This document shows, piece after piece, positions 17,165 to 25,035 of a DNA stretch of 64,000 nt. Position numbers and translations under genes: made by a program. The stretch spans positions 1 to 64,000 of the forward strand of contig JAAWAV010000007.1 in NCBI GenBank assembly GCA_022792335.1, in the 5' to 3' direction. The first letter of the stretch is position 1, and each line of letters begins with the position of its first letter. The DNA comes from Lachnospiraceae bacterium (GTDB taxonomy: Bacteria > Bacillota > Clostridia > Lachnospirales > Lachnospiraceae). Under the pieces are notes generated by a model that did no database searches, was not told the DNA's origin, and saw only the letters and a list, made by a program, of their open reading frames with translations.

Positions 17165-18151
17165 ATGAATCTATATGTAATCAGTGGTGTTACAGGAATG
17201 ACGGGAAATGAACTGGCGAGAAAACTGACGGCGTCTGGCGAAGCGGTGGTGGGCTTTGACAATTTTTTTGCTTCTTCTCTGGATACGGTGAAAGATCTTC
17301 TGGAAAAGGAAAATTTCCGCTTTTTTGAATATGACTTAAATGATGAAGAGGCGATGACCAGGATAAAGAGTCTGGTCCAGAAGGAAAAAGAAGCGTTTGA
17401 AACGGTGGTTTATATCAACTGCGCCGCCGTGGTTCATACGGAACACTTTTACCATATCAACCGTACGTTTGAGACAAACGTATTGGGGATGCGGGCGTTT
17501 CTGGAACAGGCCATTGCCGTGGGCGCGGATATTTTTATCAATTGTTCGACCTCGGAGGTCTATTCCATGGCTTCCTGGGGAGAAAACGGCGTGTCAGAGT
17601 CGGATTACCTTACCATGGCCAATGCGGAGCACAGCCAGCGGACCAGCTATGCGACCGGGAAGCTTTTAACGGAGTTTTTCATGAAAGAAGCTGTGCTGGA
17701 AAAGAAAATTCTGGGATGTTCCATCCGATTCGCCAATGTTTACAGCAGGAATGAGCGGTATCCCAAGCATATCATTCCCCACATTTTAAATCAGCTAAGG
17801 GAAACGGGCGGCGTGGAACTTCTGGAAAATTCCCGGGAAAACTGCCGGACATTTCTGCACAATGAGGACAGTTGCGCCGCTGTTTTGGCCCTGATAGAAA
17901 CTAAAAGCGCTCTGGATGGTTCTGTCTACAATGTGGCGACGGACGAGGAGATTTCTATTCTGGATCTTGTGAAACTGTGCGCCAGAAAGGCCGGGATAGA
18001 AAATCCCAGGATCCAGTTCCGGGGATACCGGGAATCGGATCCGAAGCGGAGAGTGTTAAACACAGATAAAATCAGGGAGAGGACCGGCTGGAAGCCTCAT
18101 ATCACGTTAGAAGAGGGAATTGAACGGTGTATAAAGGAGAAAAAAGATTGA
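17165..18151 (+). CDS. Extended SDR family NAD(P)-dependent epimerase/dehydratase
   Basis: Extended short-chain dehydrogenase of 328 residues. The dinucleotide-binding loop is GVTGMTG near the N terminus, NCAAVVH is the N-x-A region, INCSTSEVY gives the catalytic Ser/Thr strand and SYATGK the Y-x-x-x-K pair. Enzymes of this kind epimerise, dehydrate or reduce nucleotide sugars. The stop lies inside the start of the next gene (TTGA overlap), so the two are probably made together. Because the neighbours to the right make phosphonates, it could instead reduce a phosphonate aldehyde, but the extended fold favours a nucleotide-activated substrate. Confidence 0.78.
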   Translation: MNLYVISGVTGMTGNELARKLTASGEAVVGFDNFFASSLDTVKDLLEKENFRFFEYDLNDEEAMTRIKSLVQKEKEAFETVVYINCAAVVHTEHFYHINRTFETNVLGMRAFLEQAIAVGADIFINCSTSEVYSMASWGENGVSESDYLTMANAEHSQRTSYATGKLLTEFFMKEAVLEKKILGCSIRFANVYSRNERYPKHIIPHILNQLRETGGVELLENSRENCRTFLHNEDSCAAVLALIETKSALDGSVYNVATDEEISILDLVKLCARKAGIENPRIQFRGYRESDPKRRVLNTDKIRERTGWKPHITLEEGIERCIKEKKD

Positions 18152-18921
18152 AAATACTGATTGTGACGGTGGCCGGTCTTTCCAGCCGGTTTCGTGAATC
18201 CCTTGGGAGACCCTGTCTTAAATGCCTTTACCAGGAGGGCGGGACTGAAAAATCTCTGCTGTACCGGATGCTCCATCAGGACGGAACCTTTGATTTTTAT
18301 GTCATTGTGGGGGGATTTCAGTACGAAGAGCTTAAAAAGACCATTGCCAGGGATTTTCAGGAGTTTGGAGATAAAATTCTCCTTGTGAGAAATGAACATT
18401 ATGCGGATTATGGATCCGGCTACAGTCTGTATCTGGGACTGAAACGGATTTTGGACATGGACCTGGAGGAAGTGATCTTTGCGGAGGGGGACTTGTATGT
18501 GGACAGAGAGAGCTTCCGAAAGATTTACGACAGCAGGGCCAATGTGATTACCTGCAACAGGGAAGCGATTCTGGCGGATCAGTCGGTGGCCTTCTATTTT
18601 GATCAGGCCGAAAGGGTCCACTATCTTTATGATACAGGTCACAGCACGCTGGAGATTCCGGAACCTTTTCTGGGAATTTTTAATTCCGGGCAGATTTGGA
18701 AATTTTCAGATGCCGATCATCTGAGACAGGCTTTTTTCCGCATCAGGGAAAAGGACTGGCAAGGGACCAATCTAGTTTTGGTACAGGAGTACTTTGGGAG
18801 TCTGGAGCGAAAGGACTATGAGATTGTGTGTCTGAATGAATGGGTGAACTGCAATACAGTGTCTGATTATCGAAAGATCGAACCACAGGAAAGAAAGACG
18901 GAGCAGAAAACGAATCGGTAG
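18148..18921 (+). CDS. Nucleotidyltransferase, sugar-phosphate or phosphonate cytidylyltransferase-like
   Basis: A single GT-A-like nucleotidyltransferase domain of 257 residues. The N-terminal KILIVTVAGLSSRF is a variant of the NTP-binding G-x-G-x-R-x loop, RPCLKCLY gives the conserved Lys, FAEGDLYVD the metal-binding Asp and EYFGS a late motif. It resembles LicC/PntC-type CTP:phosphocholine or CTP:phosphonate cytidylyltransferases more than long glucose-1-phosphate enzymes. The start is TTG 18148: AAAGGAG at 18133-18139 lies eight bases upstream, and the codon overlaps the previous stop. In a phosphonate module it is a good candidate to make a CMP-phosphonate for transfer to a glycan. The substrate is not proven. 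Confidence 0.65.
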   Translation: MKILIVTVAGLSSRFRESLGRPCLKCLYQEGGTEKSLLYRMLHQDGTFDFYVIVGGFQYEELKKTIARDFQEFGDKILLVRNEHYADYGSGYSLYLGLKRILDMDLEEVIFAEGDLYVDRESFRKIYDSRANVITCNREAILADQSVAFYFDQAERVHYLYDTGHSTLEIPEPFLGIFNSGQIWKFSDADHLRQAFFRIREKDWQGTNLVLVQEYFGSLERKDYEIVCLNEWVNCNTVSDYRKIEPQERKTEQKTNR

Positions 18922-18983
18922 AGGCAGGGCGACGGAGCGGGAAGGCAAACAGGCCGGAAAAGACGGAGAAAGGAATGGGAAAT

Positions 18984-20162
18984 ATGAAATTATTGGATGA
19001 AAGGCTTCAGATACTGAAAGAGGAGAGCGCCGGAAGAAAAATAAAGATTATGATTCTGGGCCTTGGAAGTGTGGGGACCTATCTTCTGGATTATCTCCTG
19101 TCGTCGAAGGACGAGGGGATTGAGATTGACGTGGTGGGACGTAACGAAGAGAAGATGGCCTGCGACGTAAACATTGTGCGGGTGGCCTCCCTTATCCGGA
19201 ATCAGAACAGAACGACAGTGACCGTCCGAAGCGGCGTGGATTTTGGCGACGTGGCCTCTATTGCAGCATGTATCAGGAACTGCAAACCGGATATTATCGT
19301 AAATTCCAGCCGAGCCTATTCCGGACTGAAATACGGAAGTATCTCCTGGAAAAATGTAAGAGCATACGGGATCTGGGCGCCTCTTGCCATTAAGTATACA
19401 AAGAATATCATGGAAGCATACGAACAGGCAAAGAGCAACGCCGTGGTTGTCAACACTTCTTATTCTGACGCTGTGATTCCCTGGCTAAAGTCGGCAGGAA
19501 AGGCATATCCGGATTTTGGCAGCGGGAATATCAATCATCTGATTCCCCGGATTCAGTTTGCCGTGGCGAAGCAATATGGGGTGATAGATTACTGGAACAT
19601 TGACATTACCTACGCGGTCAGCCATTTTCACGATGTGGTGATCAGCAAAGAGGGGCAGACGGAGGGAATCGGCCAGTTGATTGATATCCGCTACGGCGGC
19701 AAACGGCTGGAGCCGGATTTGACCCGGATATTTGCAGCGTGCAAGATTCCTATGCCGGTAGATGCAAAACGGAATATGATGAATGCATCCAGCAATTATG
19801 AGATTATCCGGGGAATTTTGGACGCGGTCCGGGAAGGCGGGCGGACAAAGCTTCACTGTCCCGGCGTATTCGGGGAAATCGGGGGCTATCCGGTGATTGT
19901 GGACGGATCAGGAGAGGAGGTCCGGGCATTCCTTGATGAAAGCAGATTTTCTCTGGATGAGATGCGGCTGAAAAACAGAGAGTCCATTTATCTGGACGGA
20001 ATTGAGCGCGTGGAGAACGGAACTCTTTTCTATACGGATGAGTTGATTGAAAAATGTAAGACTGCGTTTGGAGTTTCCCTGATGAAACAGGTTCCCTTTG
20101 AGGGCATTGAACAGGCGGCTCAGTTTCTGATTTCGGAAGTGATTGAAAAAAATATCGGGTAG
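18984..20162 (+). CDS. NAD(P)-binding dehydrogenase-like protein of the phosphonate module
   Basis: The N terminus has a clear Rossmann motif (KIMILGLGSVGTYLLDYLL, then DVVGRNEEK), followed by an N-S-S-R-A strand and a long C-terminal domain with YWNIDITYAVSHFHD and GEIGGYPV. It looks like a saccharopine/homoserine-dehydrogenase-style oxidoreductase, but I cannot place it in a named family. ATG 18984 (nine bases after AAAGGA) is preferred over ATG 18975, which touches that motif. It lies between a nucleotidyltransferase and PEP mutase, so it may reduce phosphonoacetaldehyde or act on a later phosphonate intermediate. No aminotransferase is present to do the alternative step. Function is unassigned. 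Confidence 0.6.
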   Translation: MKLLDERLQILKEESAGRKIKIMILGLGSVGTYLLDYLLSSKDEGIEIDVVGRNEEKMACDVNIVRVASLIRNQNRTTVTVRSGVDFGDVASIAACIRNCKPDIIVNSSRAYSGLKYGSISWKNVRAYGIWAPLAIKYTKNIMEAYEQAKSNAVVVNTSYSDAVIPWLKSAGKAYPDFGSGNINHLIPRIQFAVAKQYGVIDYWNIDITYAVSHFHDVVISKEGQTEGIGQLIDIRYGGKRLEPDLTRIFAACKIPMPVDAKRNMMNASSNYEIIRGILDAVREGGRTKLHCPGVFGEIGGYPVIVDGSGEEVRAFLDESRFSLDEMRLKNRESIYLDGIERVENGTLFYTDELIEKCKTAFGVSLMKQVPFEGIEQAAQFLISEVIEKNIG

Positions 20163-20333
20163 GATTCCGGAAAGAAACCGGCGGGGTTCGCGCCGGGAAA
20201 AAGCGACAGCGGGAAGAAAAGAAACGGTAGGAAGAAAAACGGCGGCGGGGAGAGGAACCGACGCCGGAAGAAACATGGCGGCAGGAAAAAGAGTAAGCAG
20301 GGAGAAAAACAGAGAATTGAAAGGTGGCAGACT
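20163..20333 (+). other. Purine-rich intergenic spacer with degenerate GGAAGAAA repeats
   Basis: The + strand here is almost pure A/G with scattered C. GGAAGAAA-like units recur at irregular 24-30 nt spacing. An open frame reading Arg/Lys/Gly-rich peptide runs through it but has no ribosome binding site or family resemblance. A shorter stretch of similar character lies at 18922-18968. I see no promoter or terminator. The Shine-Dalgarno for the next gene (AAGGTGG, 20321-20327) is at its end. Confidence 0.55.
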
Positions 20334-21629
20334 TTGAAAAGGGTATATACGTGTTTTTGTACGGACATGATTCATGATGGACATCTGAATATCATACGGG
20401 AAGCCAGGAAATACGGGGAACTGATCATCGGGGTCCTGAGTGATGAGGCCATGGTGCGTTTTAACCGCTTTCCCAGCGTAAGTTTTGAGGAACGGTTCCG
20501 TATGGTGCAGCAATTGGAAGGGATATCCGAAGTGGTGGTACAAAAAGAAATTATGTATGACCATGTCATCGGAGAACTGAAGCCTGACTATGTGATCCAC
20601 GGGGACAACTGGAAAACCGGGGCCATGAAGGCAATCCGGGACAATGTGGAGGAGCTTCTTTCCGCTTACGGCGGCCAGATCATCGACGTGCCATATACAT
20701 ACAGTGAGAAGGTCAGGCACCTGGATGCAAATATGAGAGAAAAACTGAGTATGCCAGAGTACCGGAGAAAGAGGTTAAAACAGCTCATCGGACTGTGCCC
20801 CATTGTCAAGGCGCTGGAGGTTCACAGCGGTCTGACAGGGTTAATTGCAGAAAAAACGATTGTGGCTTATCAGGGGGAACTGGATCAGTTTGACGCCATG
20901 TGGATCAGTTCTCTGTGCGACTCCACAGCGAAGGGAAAGCCGGACATAGAGCTGGTGGATTCCACTTCCAGGTTCCGGACCATTGACGATGTGATGGAAG
21001 TGACTACGAAACCGGTGATTTTTGACGGTGATACGGGGGGACTGACGGAACATTTCGTTTATCTGGTGCGATCCCTTGAGCGGATGGGCGTATCAGCCGT
21101 GATTATAGAGGATAAGACAGGACTGAAAAAGAACTCTCTGTTTGGCACAGAGGTGGTTCAGACACAGGATACGGTGGAACATTTCTGTGAGAAAATTGCC
21201 GCCGGGAAGGCGACCCAGTTGACGGATGAATTTATGATCATTGCCCGGATTGAAAGCCTGATTCTGGAACAGGGTATGGAGGATGCGCTAAACCGGGCGA
21301 GGGCCTATGTGAAGGCCGGGGCAGACGGGATTATGATACACAGCAGAAAGAAAGATCCGGAGGAAATTTTCCAGTTCTGCGATCTGTTTCGCGGAGAGAA
21401 TCAAGAAACTCCCCTTGTGGTGGTTCCGACCTCGTTTCATTCCGTTACGGAGGCAGAACTGGCGGAACATGGAGTCAATATTGTGATTTACGCGAATCAG
21501 CTTACCAGAAGCGCTTTTCCGGCGATGGAAGAGACGGCCAGAGATATTTTGCGGTATCACAGGGCGGAAGAGGTGGACGCCAGACTGATGCCCATTAAAA
21601 ACATTATTTCTTTGATTGAGGAGCTTTGA
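20334..21629 (+). CDS. aepX: Cytidylyltransferase-phosphoenolpyruvate mutase fusion (PepM)
   Basis: PEP mutase makes phosphonopyruvate from phosphoenolpyruvate, the first step of nearly all phosphonate pathways. Residues 1-~140 are a TagD/ECT-like cytidylyltransferase domain with H14-D-G-H17, VSFEERFRMV and VIHGDNW. Residues ~145-432 are the mutase: VIFDGDTGG for metal binding, and EDKTGLKKNS at about 258-267, which fits the EDKX5NS signature separating PEP mutases from isocitrate-lyase-like relatives. The start is TTG, with AAGGTGG six bases upstream. The next gene, the decarboxylase that pulls the unfavourable equilibrium, begins one nucleotide after the stop. Such fusions are known in phosphonate loci. 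The alcohol or phosphonate handled by the N-terminal domain is unknown. Confidence 0.9.
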   Translation: MKRVYTCFCTDMIHDGHLNIIREARKYGELIIGVLSDEAMVRFNRFPSVSFEERFRMVQQLEGISEVVVQKEIMYDHVIGELKPDYVIHGDNWKTGAMKAIRDNVEELLSAYGGQIIDVPYTYSEKVRHLDANMREKLSMPEYRRKRLKQLIGLCPIVKALEVHSGLTGLIAEKTIVAYQGELDQFDAMWISSLCDSTAKGKPDIELVDSTSRFRTIDDVMEVTTKPVIFDGDTGGLTEHFVYLVRSLERMGVSAVIIEDKTGLKKNSLFGTEVVQTQDTVEHFCEKIAAGKATQLTDEFMIIARIESLILEQGMEDALNRARAYVKAGADGIMIHSRKKDPEEIFQFCDLFRGENQETPLVVVPTSFHSVTEAELAEHGVNIVIYANQLTRSAFPAMEETARDILRYHRAEEVDARLMPIKNIISLIEEL

Positions 21630-21630
21630 T

Positions 21631-22755
21631 ATGGATGTCAGAAGGTTAATAGAACTTACAGGCGCAGATTTTTTTACAGGTGTTCCCGATTCCCAGTTGA
21701 AAGCTCTCTGCAATTACCTGATGGATACTTATGGAACCGATCCGAAGCATCATATCATCGGCGCAAATGAGGGAAACTGTACGGCGCTTGCAGCAGGTTA
21801 TCATCTTGCGACAGGGAAAGTTCCGGTGGTATATATGCAAAACAGCGGCCAGGGGAACGCATTAAACCCGGTGGCTTCTCTTTTGAATGGGCAGGTATAC
21901 GCCATTCCCTGTATCTTTATCATTGGCTGGAGAGGGGAGCCTGGGGTAAAGGATGAGCCGCAGCACCGCTATCAGGGCACGATTACCTTAAAGCTTCTGG
22001 AAGTTATGGGGATCCATGCCTTTGTTCTGGATAAGGATACGACAGACGCCGACCTGATCCGTCAGATGGAAGTCTTTAAGCGACTGCTAGAGGAGGGAGA
22101 AAGCGTGGCTTTTGTCGTCCGAAAGGGGGCGCTTAGTTACAAGTCTCTGACGAGTTACCAGAACCGGAATCAAATGACCAGGGAAGAAATTATCCGCCAT
22201 GTGGTCAGCGTTTCCGGAGACGATCCTGTGATATCTACCACGGGAAAGGCCAGCCGGGAACTGTTTGAGATCAGAGAGGAAAAAGGCCAGGGGCATTCGC
22301 TGGACTTTCTGACTGTGGGTTCCATGGGGCACAGTTCCTCCATCGCCCTTGGGGTTGCTCTGCAGAAACCTTCGGTGAAGGTCTGGTGCATTGACGGGGA
22401 TGGAGCGGCGTTAATGCATATGGGGGCCATGGCAGTGACGGCGCAGGCAGCGCCGGACAATCTGATTCACATTATGATAAACAACGGAGCTCATGAATCT
22501 GTAGGGGGAATGCCGACAGTGGCAGAGAAGCTGGACTGGCCAAAGATCGCAGAAGGCTGTGGGTATCAAAAAGCATACGGTGTATCAGATTACGAAGCCT
22601 TAGACCGAGTTTTACAGTCGGTGAAGGAGATGAAAGGGCCTGTTTTTATTGAAGTGAAAGCAGCCATCGGGGCAAGAGAAAATCTGGGACGTCCCTCTAC
22701 TTCGCCCATAGACAATAAAAACGGATTTATGGAGTATCTGAATACCTGTCTGTAA
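21631..22755 (+). CDS. aepY: Phosphonopyruvate decarboxylase
   Basis: Thiamine-diphosphate enzyme converting phosphonopyruvate to phosphonoacetaldehyde and CO2, making C-P bond formation irreversible. The N-terminal Pyr domain has TGVPDSQLKALCN and GANEGNCTALAAGYHLATGK with the catalytic Glu, then YMQNSGQGNALNP. The C-terminal PP domain has IDGDGAALMHMG and the later N-N of the G-D-G-x25-N-N motif. Its length (374) fits the family. ATG 21631 lies seven bases after GAGGAG at 21618-21623. It is the last gene of the locus before a strong terminator. Downstream use of phosphonoacetaldehyde must be by another enzyme, as no aminotransferase or iron alcohol dehydrogenase is in view. Confidence 0.92.
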   Translation: MDVRRLIELTGADFFTGVPDSQLKALCNYLMDTYGTDPKHHIIGANEGNCTALAAGYHLATGKVPVVYMQNSGQGNALNPVASLLNGQVYAIPCIFIIGWRGEPGVKDEPQHRYQGTITLKLLEVMGIHAFVLDKDTTDADLIRQMEVFKRLLEEGESVAFVVRKGALSYKSLTSYQNRNQMTREEIIRHVVSVSGDDPVISTTGKASRELFEIREEKGQGHSLDFLTVGSMGHSSSIALGVALQKPSVKVWCIDGDGAALMHMGAMAVTAQAAPDNLIHIMINNGAHESVGGMPTVAEKLDWPKIAEGCGYQKAYGVSDYEALDRVLQSVKEMKGPVFIEVKAAIGARENLGRPSTSPIDNKNGFMEYLNTCL

Positions 22756-22770
22756 TGAAAGAAGAGACTG

Positions 22771-22827
22771 AAAAAACATCCGGGGTACGTCAGGCCAGAG
22801 GGGCCTGGCGTACCCCGGATGTTTTTT
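22771..22827. terminator. Strong bidirectional intrinsic terminator
   Basis: A 26-bp stem (AAAAAACATCCGGGGTACGT then CAGGCC; right arm GGCCTG then GCGTACCCCGGATGTTTTTT), with one G-T-type wobble and a 5-nt AGAGG loop, has A6 on the left and T6 on the right. It can stop transcription of the phosphonate operon from the left and of the convergent glycosyltransferase from the right. Confidence 0.93.
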
Positions 22828-22831
22828 GGTT

Positions 22832-23857
22832 TTAGTTAAATCCATAAATCTTTTGCGTAATGTTATAGGCGATGACAGAGATCTTCCGTCCCAGAACTCC
22901 GGGCAGATTCATAAAAATACCAAGGAGGGTGCGGTAACGGAACTTTCTGTGGAGGGAAGGGTTTGCTTCCTTCAGGTACTGCCACAGTTCCTTCTTCCAG
23001 CGCAGATGTTGGGCTATTCCGGACTTAATCGCCATAATCGAAGAAACACTCATGATGATATTCAGATAGGAACACATATTTTTACACTGAGTATCGCTTT
23101 TAAAACGGACGCCGGATTTCAGAAGGATGTCAATCATCTGATAATTGACCCGGTACTGCTGGTCCAGCCTGGAGATCATGACGGATTCATTGACAGACTG
23201 ATCTTCTCTGCCTATCAGATAACGGTAAAAATCCACGTCGATATAATAGATGGTATGGACATGGGGCATCGGCTGGAACACGAACAGGTTATCCACATAA
23301 AACGTATGTTCCGGAAGCTTCAGACCGGAGAGGCGTAGAACTTCTGTGCGGTAGATAACGGAATGCATGAGAATATAGGTGGTCGGCGGCAGCGGTTTTA
23401 CATCGTCCCAGGTAAAGTAAGTGTCCGAAGGAAAGTAGTTCCGGTAATGCATGATTTTCTTATGGGAAGCTCCCTGCTTTTCATACACATAATTGGAAAG
23501 CAGCAGGTCCGGCAGACGGCGACCCGCCACGGCTTCTCTGAGAAAATTCAGAATTTTCCGATAAGCGTCCAAATCCACCCAGTCGTCGCTGTCGACCACC
23601 TTGAAAAACAGGCCGGAGGCATGTTGAAGCCCCGTATTTACGGCTCCCCCGTGTCCAGCGTTTTCCTGATGAACGACGCGGATAATATCCGGATACGTTT
23701 CCCTAAGCCGGTCGGCAATAGCGGCGGTACCGTCTTTAGAACCGTCGTTTACAATGAGAATTTCCACATCGTTTCCGCCGGGCAGAAGAGATTCGACACA
23801 GTGTTCCATATAATCCTGCGAATTGTAGCAGGGTACCACAATGGATAATAATTTCAT
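22832..23857 (-). CDS. Family 2 glycosyltransferase
   Basis: GT-A glycosyltransferase of 341 residues: LSIVVPCYNSQDYMEHC at the start, ILIVNDGSKDGT for the nucleotide, VDSDDW at about 92-97 for the metal, and a C-terminal helical part typical of enzymes annotated as capsular or exopolysaccharide transferases. It lacks the Rossmann-like domain found in the glycosyltransferases to its left. It is transcribed convergently to that locus from its own sigma-A promoter (23903-23931), so it is a separate unit. The final arginine/lysine-rich helices may bring it to the membrane. Sugar substrate unknown. Confidence 0.85.
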   Translation of the reverse strand: MKLLSIVVPCYNSQDYMEHCVESLLPGGNDVEILIVNDGSKDGTAAIADRLRETYPDIIRVVHQENAGHGGAVNTGLQHASGLFFKVVDSDDWVDLDAYRKILNFLREAVAGRRLPDLLLSNYVYEKQGASHKKIMHYRNYFPSDTYFTWDDVKPLPPTTYILMHSVIYRTEVLRLSGLKLPEHTFYVDNLFVFQPMPHVHTIYYIDVDFYRYLIGREDQSVNESVMISRLDQQYRVNYQMIDILLKSGVRFKSDTQCKNMCSYLNIIMSVSSIMAIKSGIAQHLRWKKELWQYLKEANPSLHRKFRYRTLLGIFMNLPGVLGRKISVIAYNITQKIYGFN

Positions 23858-23902
23858 GAAGTATACTCCTTAAATTCAATCAGAAAAACAATACTAAGGT
23901 TC

Positions 23903-23931
23903 AGTATACCCTTTTTTAGAAAAAGTTGCAA
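23903..23931 (-). promoter_or_regulatory. Sigma-A promoter of the - strand glycosyltransferase
   Basis: On the - strand TTGCAA (23931-23926) and TATACT (23908-23903) are separated by exactly 17 bases, a close match to the vegetative consensus. It lies about 45 nt before the start codon. Confidence 0.75.
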
Positions 23932-24004
23932 CTATTCCTCTGAGGGTGTGAAAAAATTATAAATGTTCTTGAAAACAAGAGATGGATATCCTGCTTATAA
24001 ACAG

Positions 24005-24084
24005 ATAAGATCTTATTTCATTACAATAAAATCAGAGACAATTTAAGATTACAAAGGGGGAACCCTACAGAGTAGGATTTTTTT
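24005..24084 (+). terminator. Palindrome and small terminator hairpin in the pyrH upstream gap
   Basis: This part of the 380-nt gap before pyrH has a perfect 12-bp palindrome ATAAGATCTTAT (24005-24016). It also has a short intrinsic terminator: CCTAC (24064-24068), loop AGA, GTAGG (24072-24076), then A and seven T (24078-24084). No gene precedes it on this strand after the 22.8-kb terminator, so it may end an unrecognised short transcript. A second small hairpin (CTGTC..GACAG) lies at about 24144-24159. Confidence 0.4.
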
Positions 24085-24173
24085 ATTCTGCAGAAAAGAA
24101 GGGATTTTACAGGTCCGGTATTTTTAACGGAAAATTTGAAAACTGTCTTTTTAGACAGGAACTGGAATTATGC

Positions 24174-24203
24174 TTGTACACTCTGCGGGTCTTGTGGTAT
24201 ACT
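24174..24203 (+). promoter_or_regulatory. Promoter of the pyrH operon with extended -10
   Basis: TTGTAC (24174-24179), an 18-base spacer and TATACT (24198-24203), with TG one base before the -10 (24195-24196). It is 36 nt from the pyrH start and is the only good promoter before the pyrH-ispG gene run. Confidence 0.75.
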
Positions 24204-24239
24204 AAATAAGGATTATTTTGGAGATAAGAGAGGGATACT

Positions 24240-24947
24240 ATGGAGAAGGCGAGAAGGGTGTTGTTGAAGCTTAGCGGCGAGGCGCTGGCTGGACCGGCGG
24301 GCCGGGGATTTGATGAAGAGACGGTGAAGGCGGTGGCCAGGCAGGTGGCGCCGTCGGTGAAGGACGGGATTCAGATCGGCATTGTGATCGGCGGCGGAAA
24401 TTTCTGGAGAGGCCGTCAGAGCAATGCGATTGATCGGACCAAAGCGGATCAGATCGGTATGCTTGCCACTGTGATGAACTGCATTTATGTTTCGGAAATC
24501 TTCCGTTCTGAAGGAATGGAAACAGAGATTTTTACGCCCTTTGCCTGCGGGACTATGACAAAGCTTTTTTCCAAGGACGAGGCCAACCGGTGTTTCCGCG
24601 AGGGAAAGGTGGTATTTTTTGCCGGAGGGACAGGCCATCCCTACTTTTCCACTGATACGGGAATCGTGCTCAGAGCCATTGAGATGGAGGCAGACGTTAT
24701 TCTTCTGGCGAAGGCAGTGGACGGCGTTTACGACAGCGATCCGAGGGTAAACCCTCAGGCGAAAAAGTACGATACGGTTTCCATCGAGGAAGTCATTGAA
24801 AAGAAACTGGCGGTAGTTGATCTGACAGCTTCTATCATGTGTATGGAACATGAGATGCCCATGGCGGTATTCGGGCTTGGAGAAAAGGACAGCATTGGAA
24901 ATGCCTTGAGGGGAGAAATTACCGGGACCATGGTGACTGTGGGATAA
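24240..24947 (+). CDS. pyrH: UMP kinase (uridylate kinase)
   Basis: Phosphorylates UMP to UDP with ATP in pyrimidine nucleotide synthesis; a hexameric cytosolic enzyme of the amino-acid-kinase fold. Signatures are LLKLSGEALAG at the N terminus, IVIGGGNFWRG for phosphate binding, ADQIGMLATVMN, FFAGGTGHPYFSTDT, LLAKAVDGVYDSDP and the late VVDLTA region. Length 235 is typical. It heads the housekeeping operon behind its own promoter. The rpsB-tsf genes that usually precede it in bacteria are not upstream here; a divergent glycosyltransferase is. Confidence 0.96.
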   Translation: MEKARRVLLKLSGEALAGPAGRGFDEETVKAVARQVAPSVKDGIQIGIVIGGGNFWRGRQSNAIDRTKADQIGMLATVMNCIYVSEIFRSEGMETEIFTPFACGTMTKLFSKDEANRCFREGKVVFFAGGTGHPYFSTDTGIVLRAIEMEADVILLAKAVDGVYDSDPRVNPQAKKYDTVSIEEVIEKKLAVVDLTASIMCMEHEMPMAVFGLGEKDSIGNALRGEITGTMVTVG

Positions 24948-25035
24948 GAGTAGCAAAAGCTACATGGCAGGAAGCAGGCCATTGCGACAGAGGGCAGACG
25001 ATTGTAGACACAGAAAAAAGGGAGGATAATTGGAG

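Noticed and set aside
20143..20337. Arg/Lys/Gly-rich open frame across the purine-rich spacer
   Set aside because: Its composition is what a purine tract gives in that frame; there is no Shine-Dalgarno and it overlaps the ends of two supported genes.
19908..20720. Long antisense frame of 270 codons
   Set aside because: It lies opposite the dehydrogenase-like gene and the PEP mutase fusion and has a low-complexity Pro/Phe/Leu stretch opposite the purine-rich spacer.
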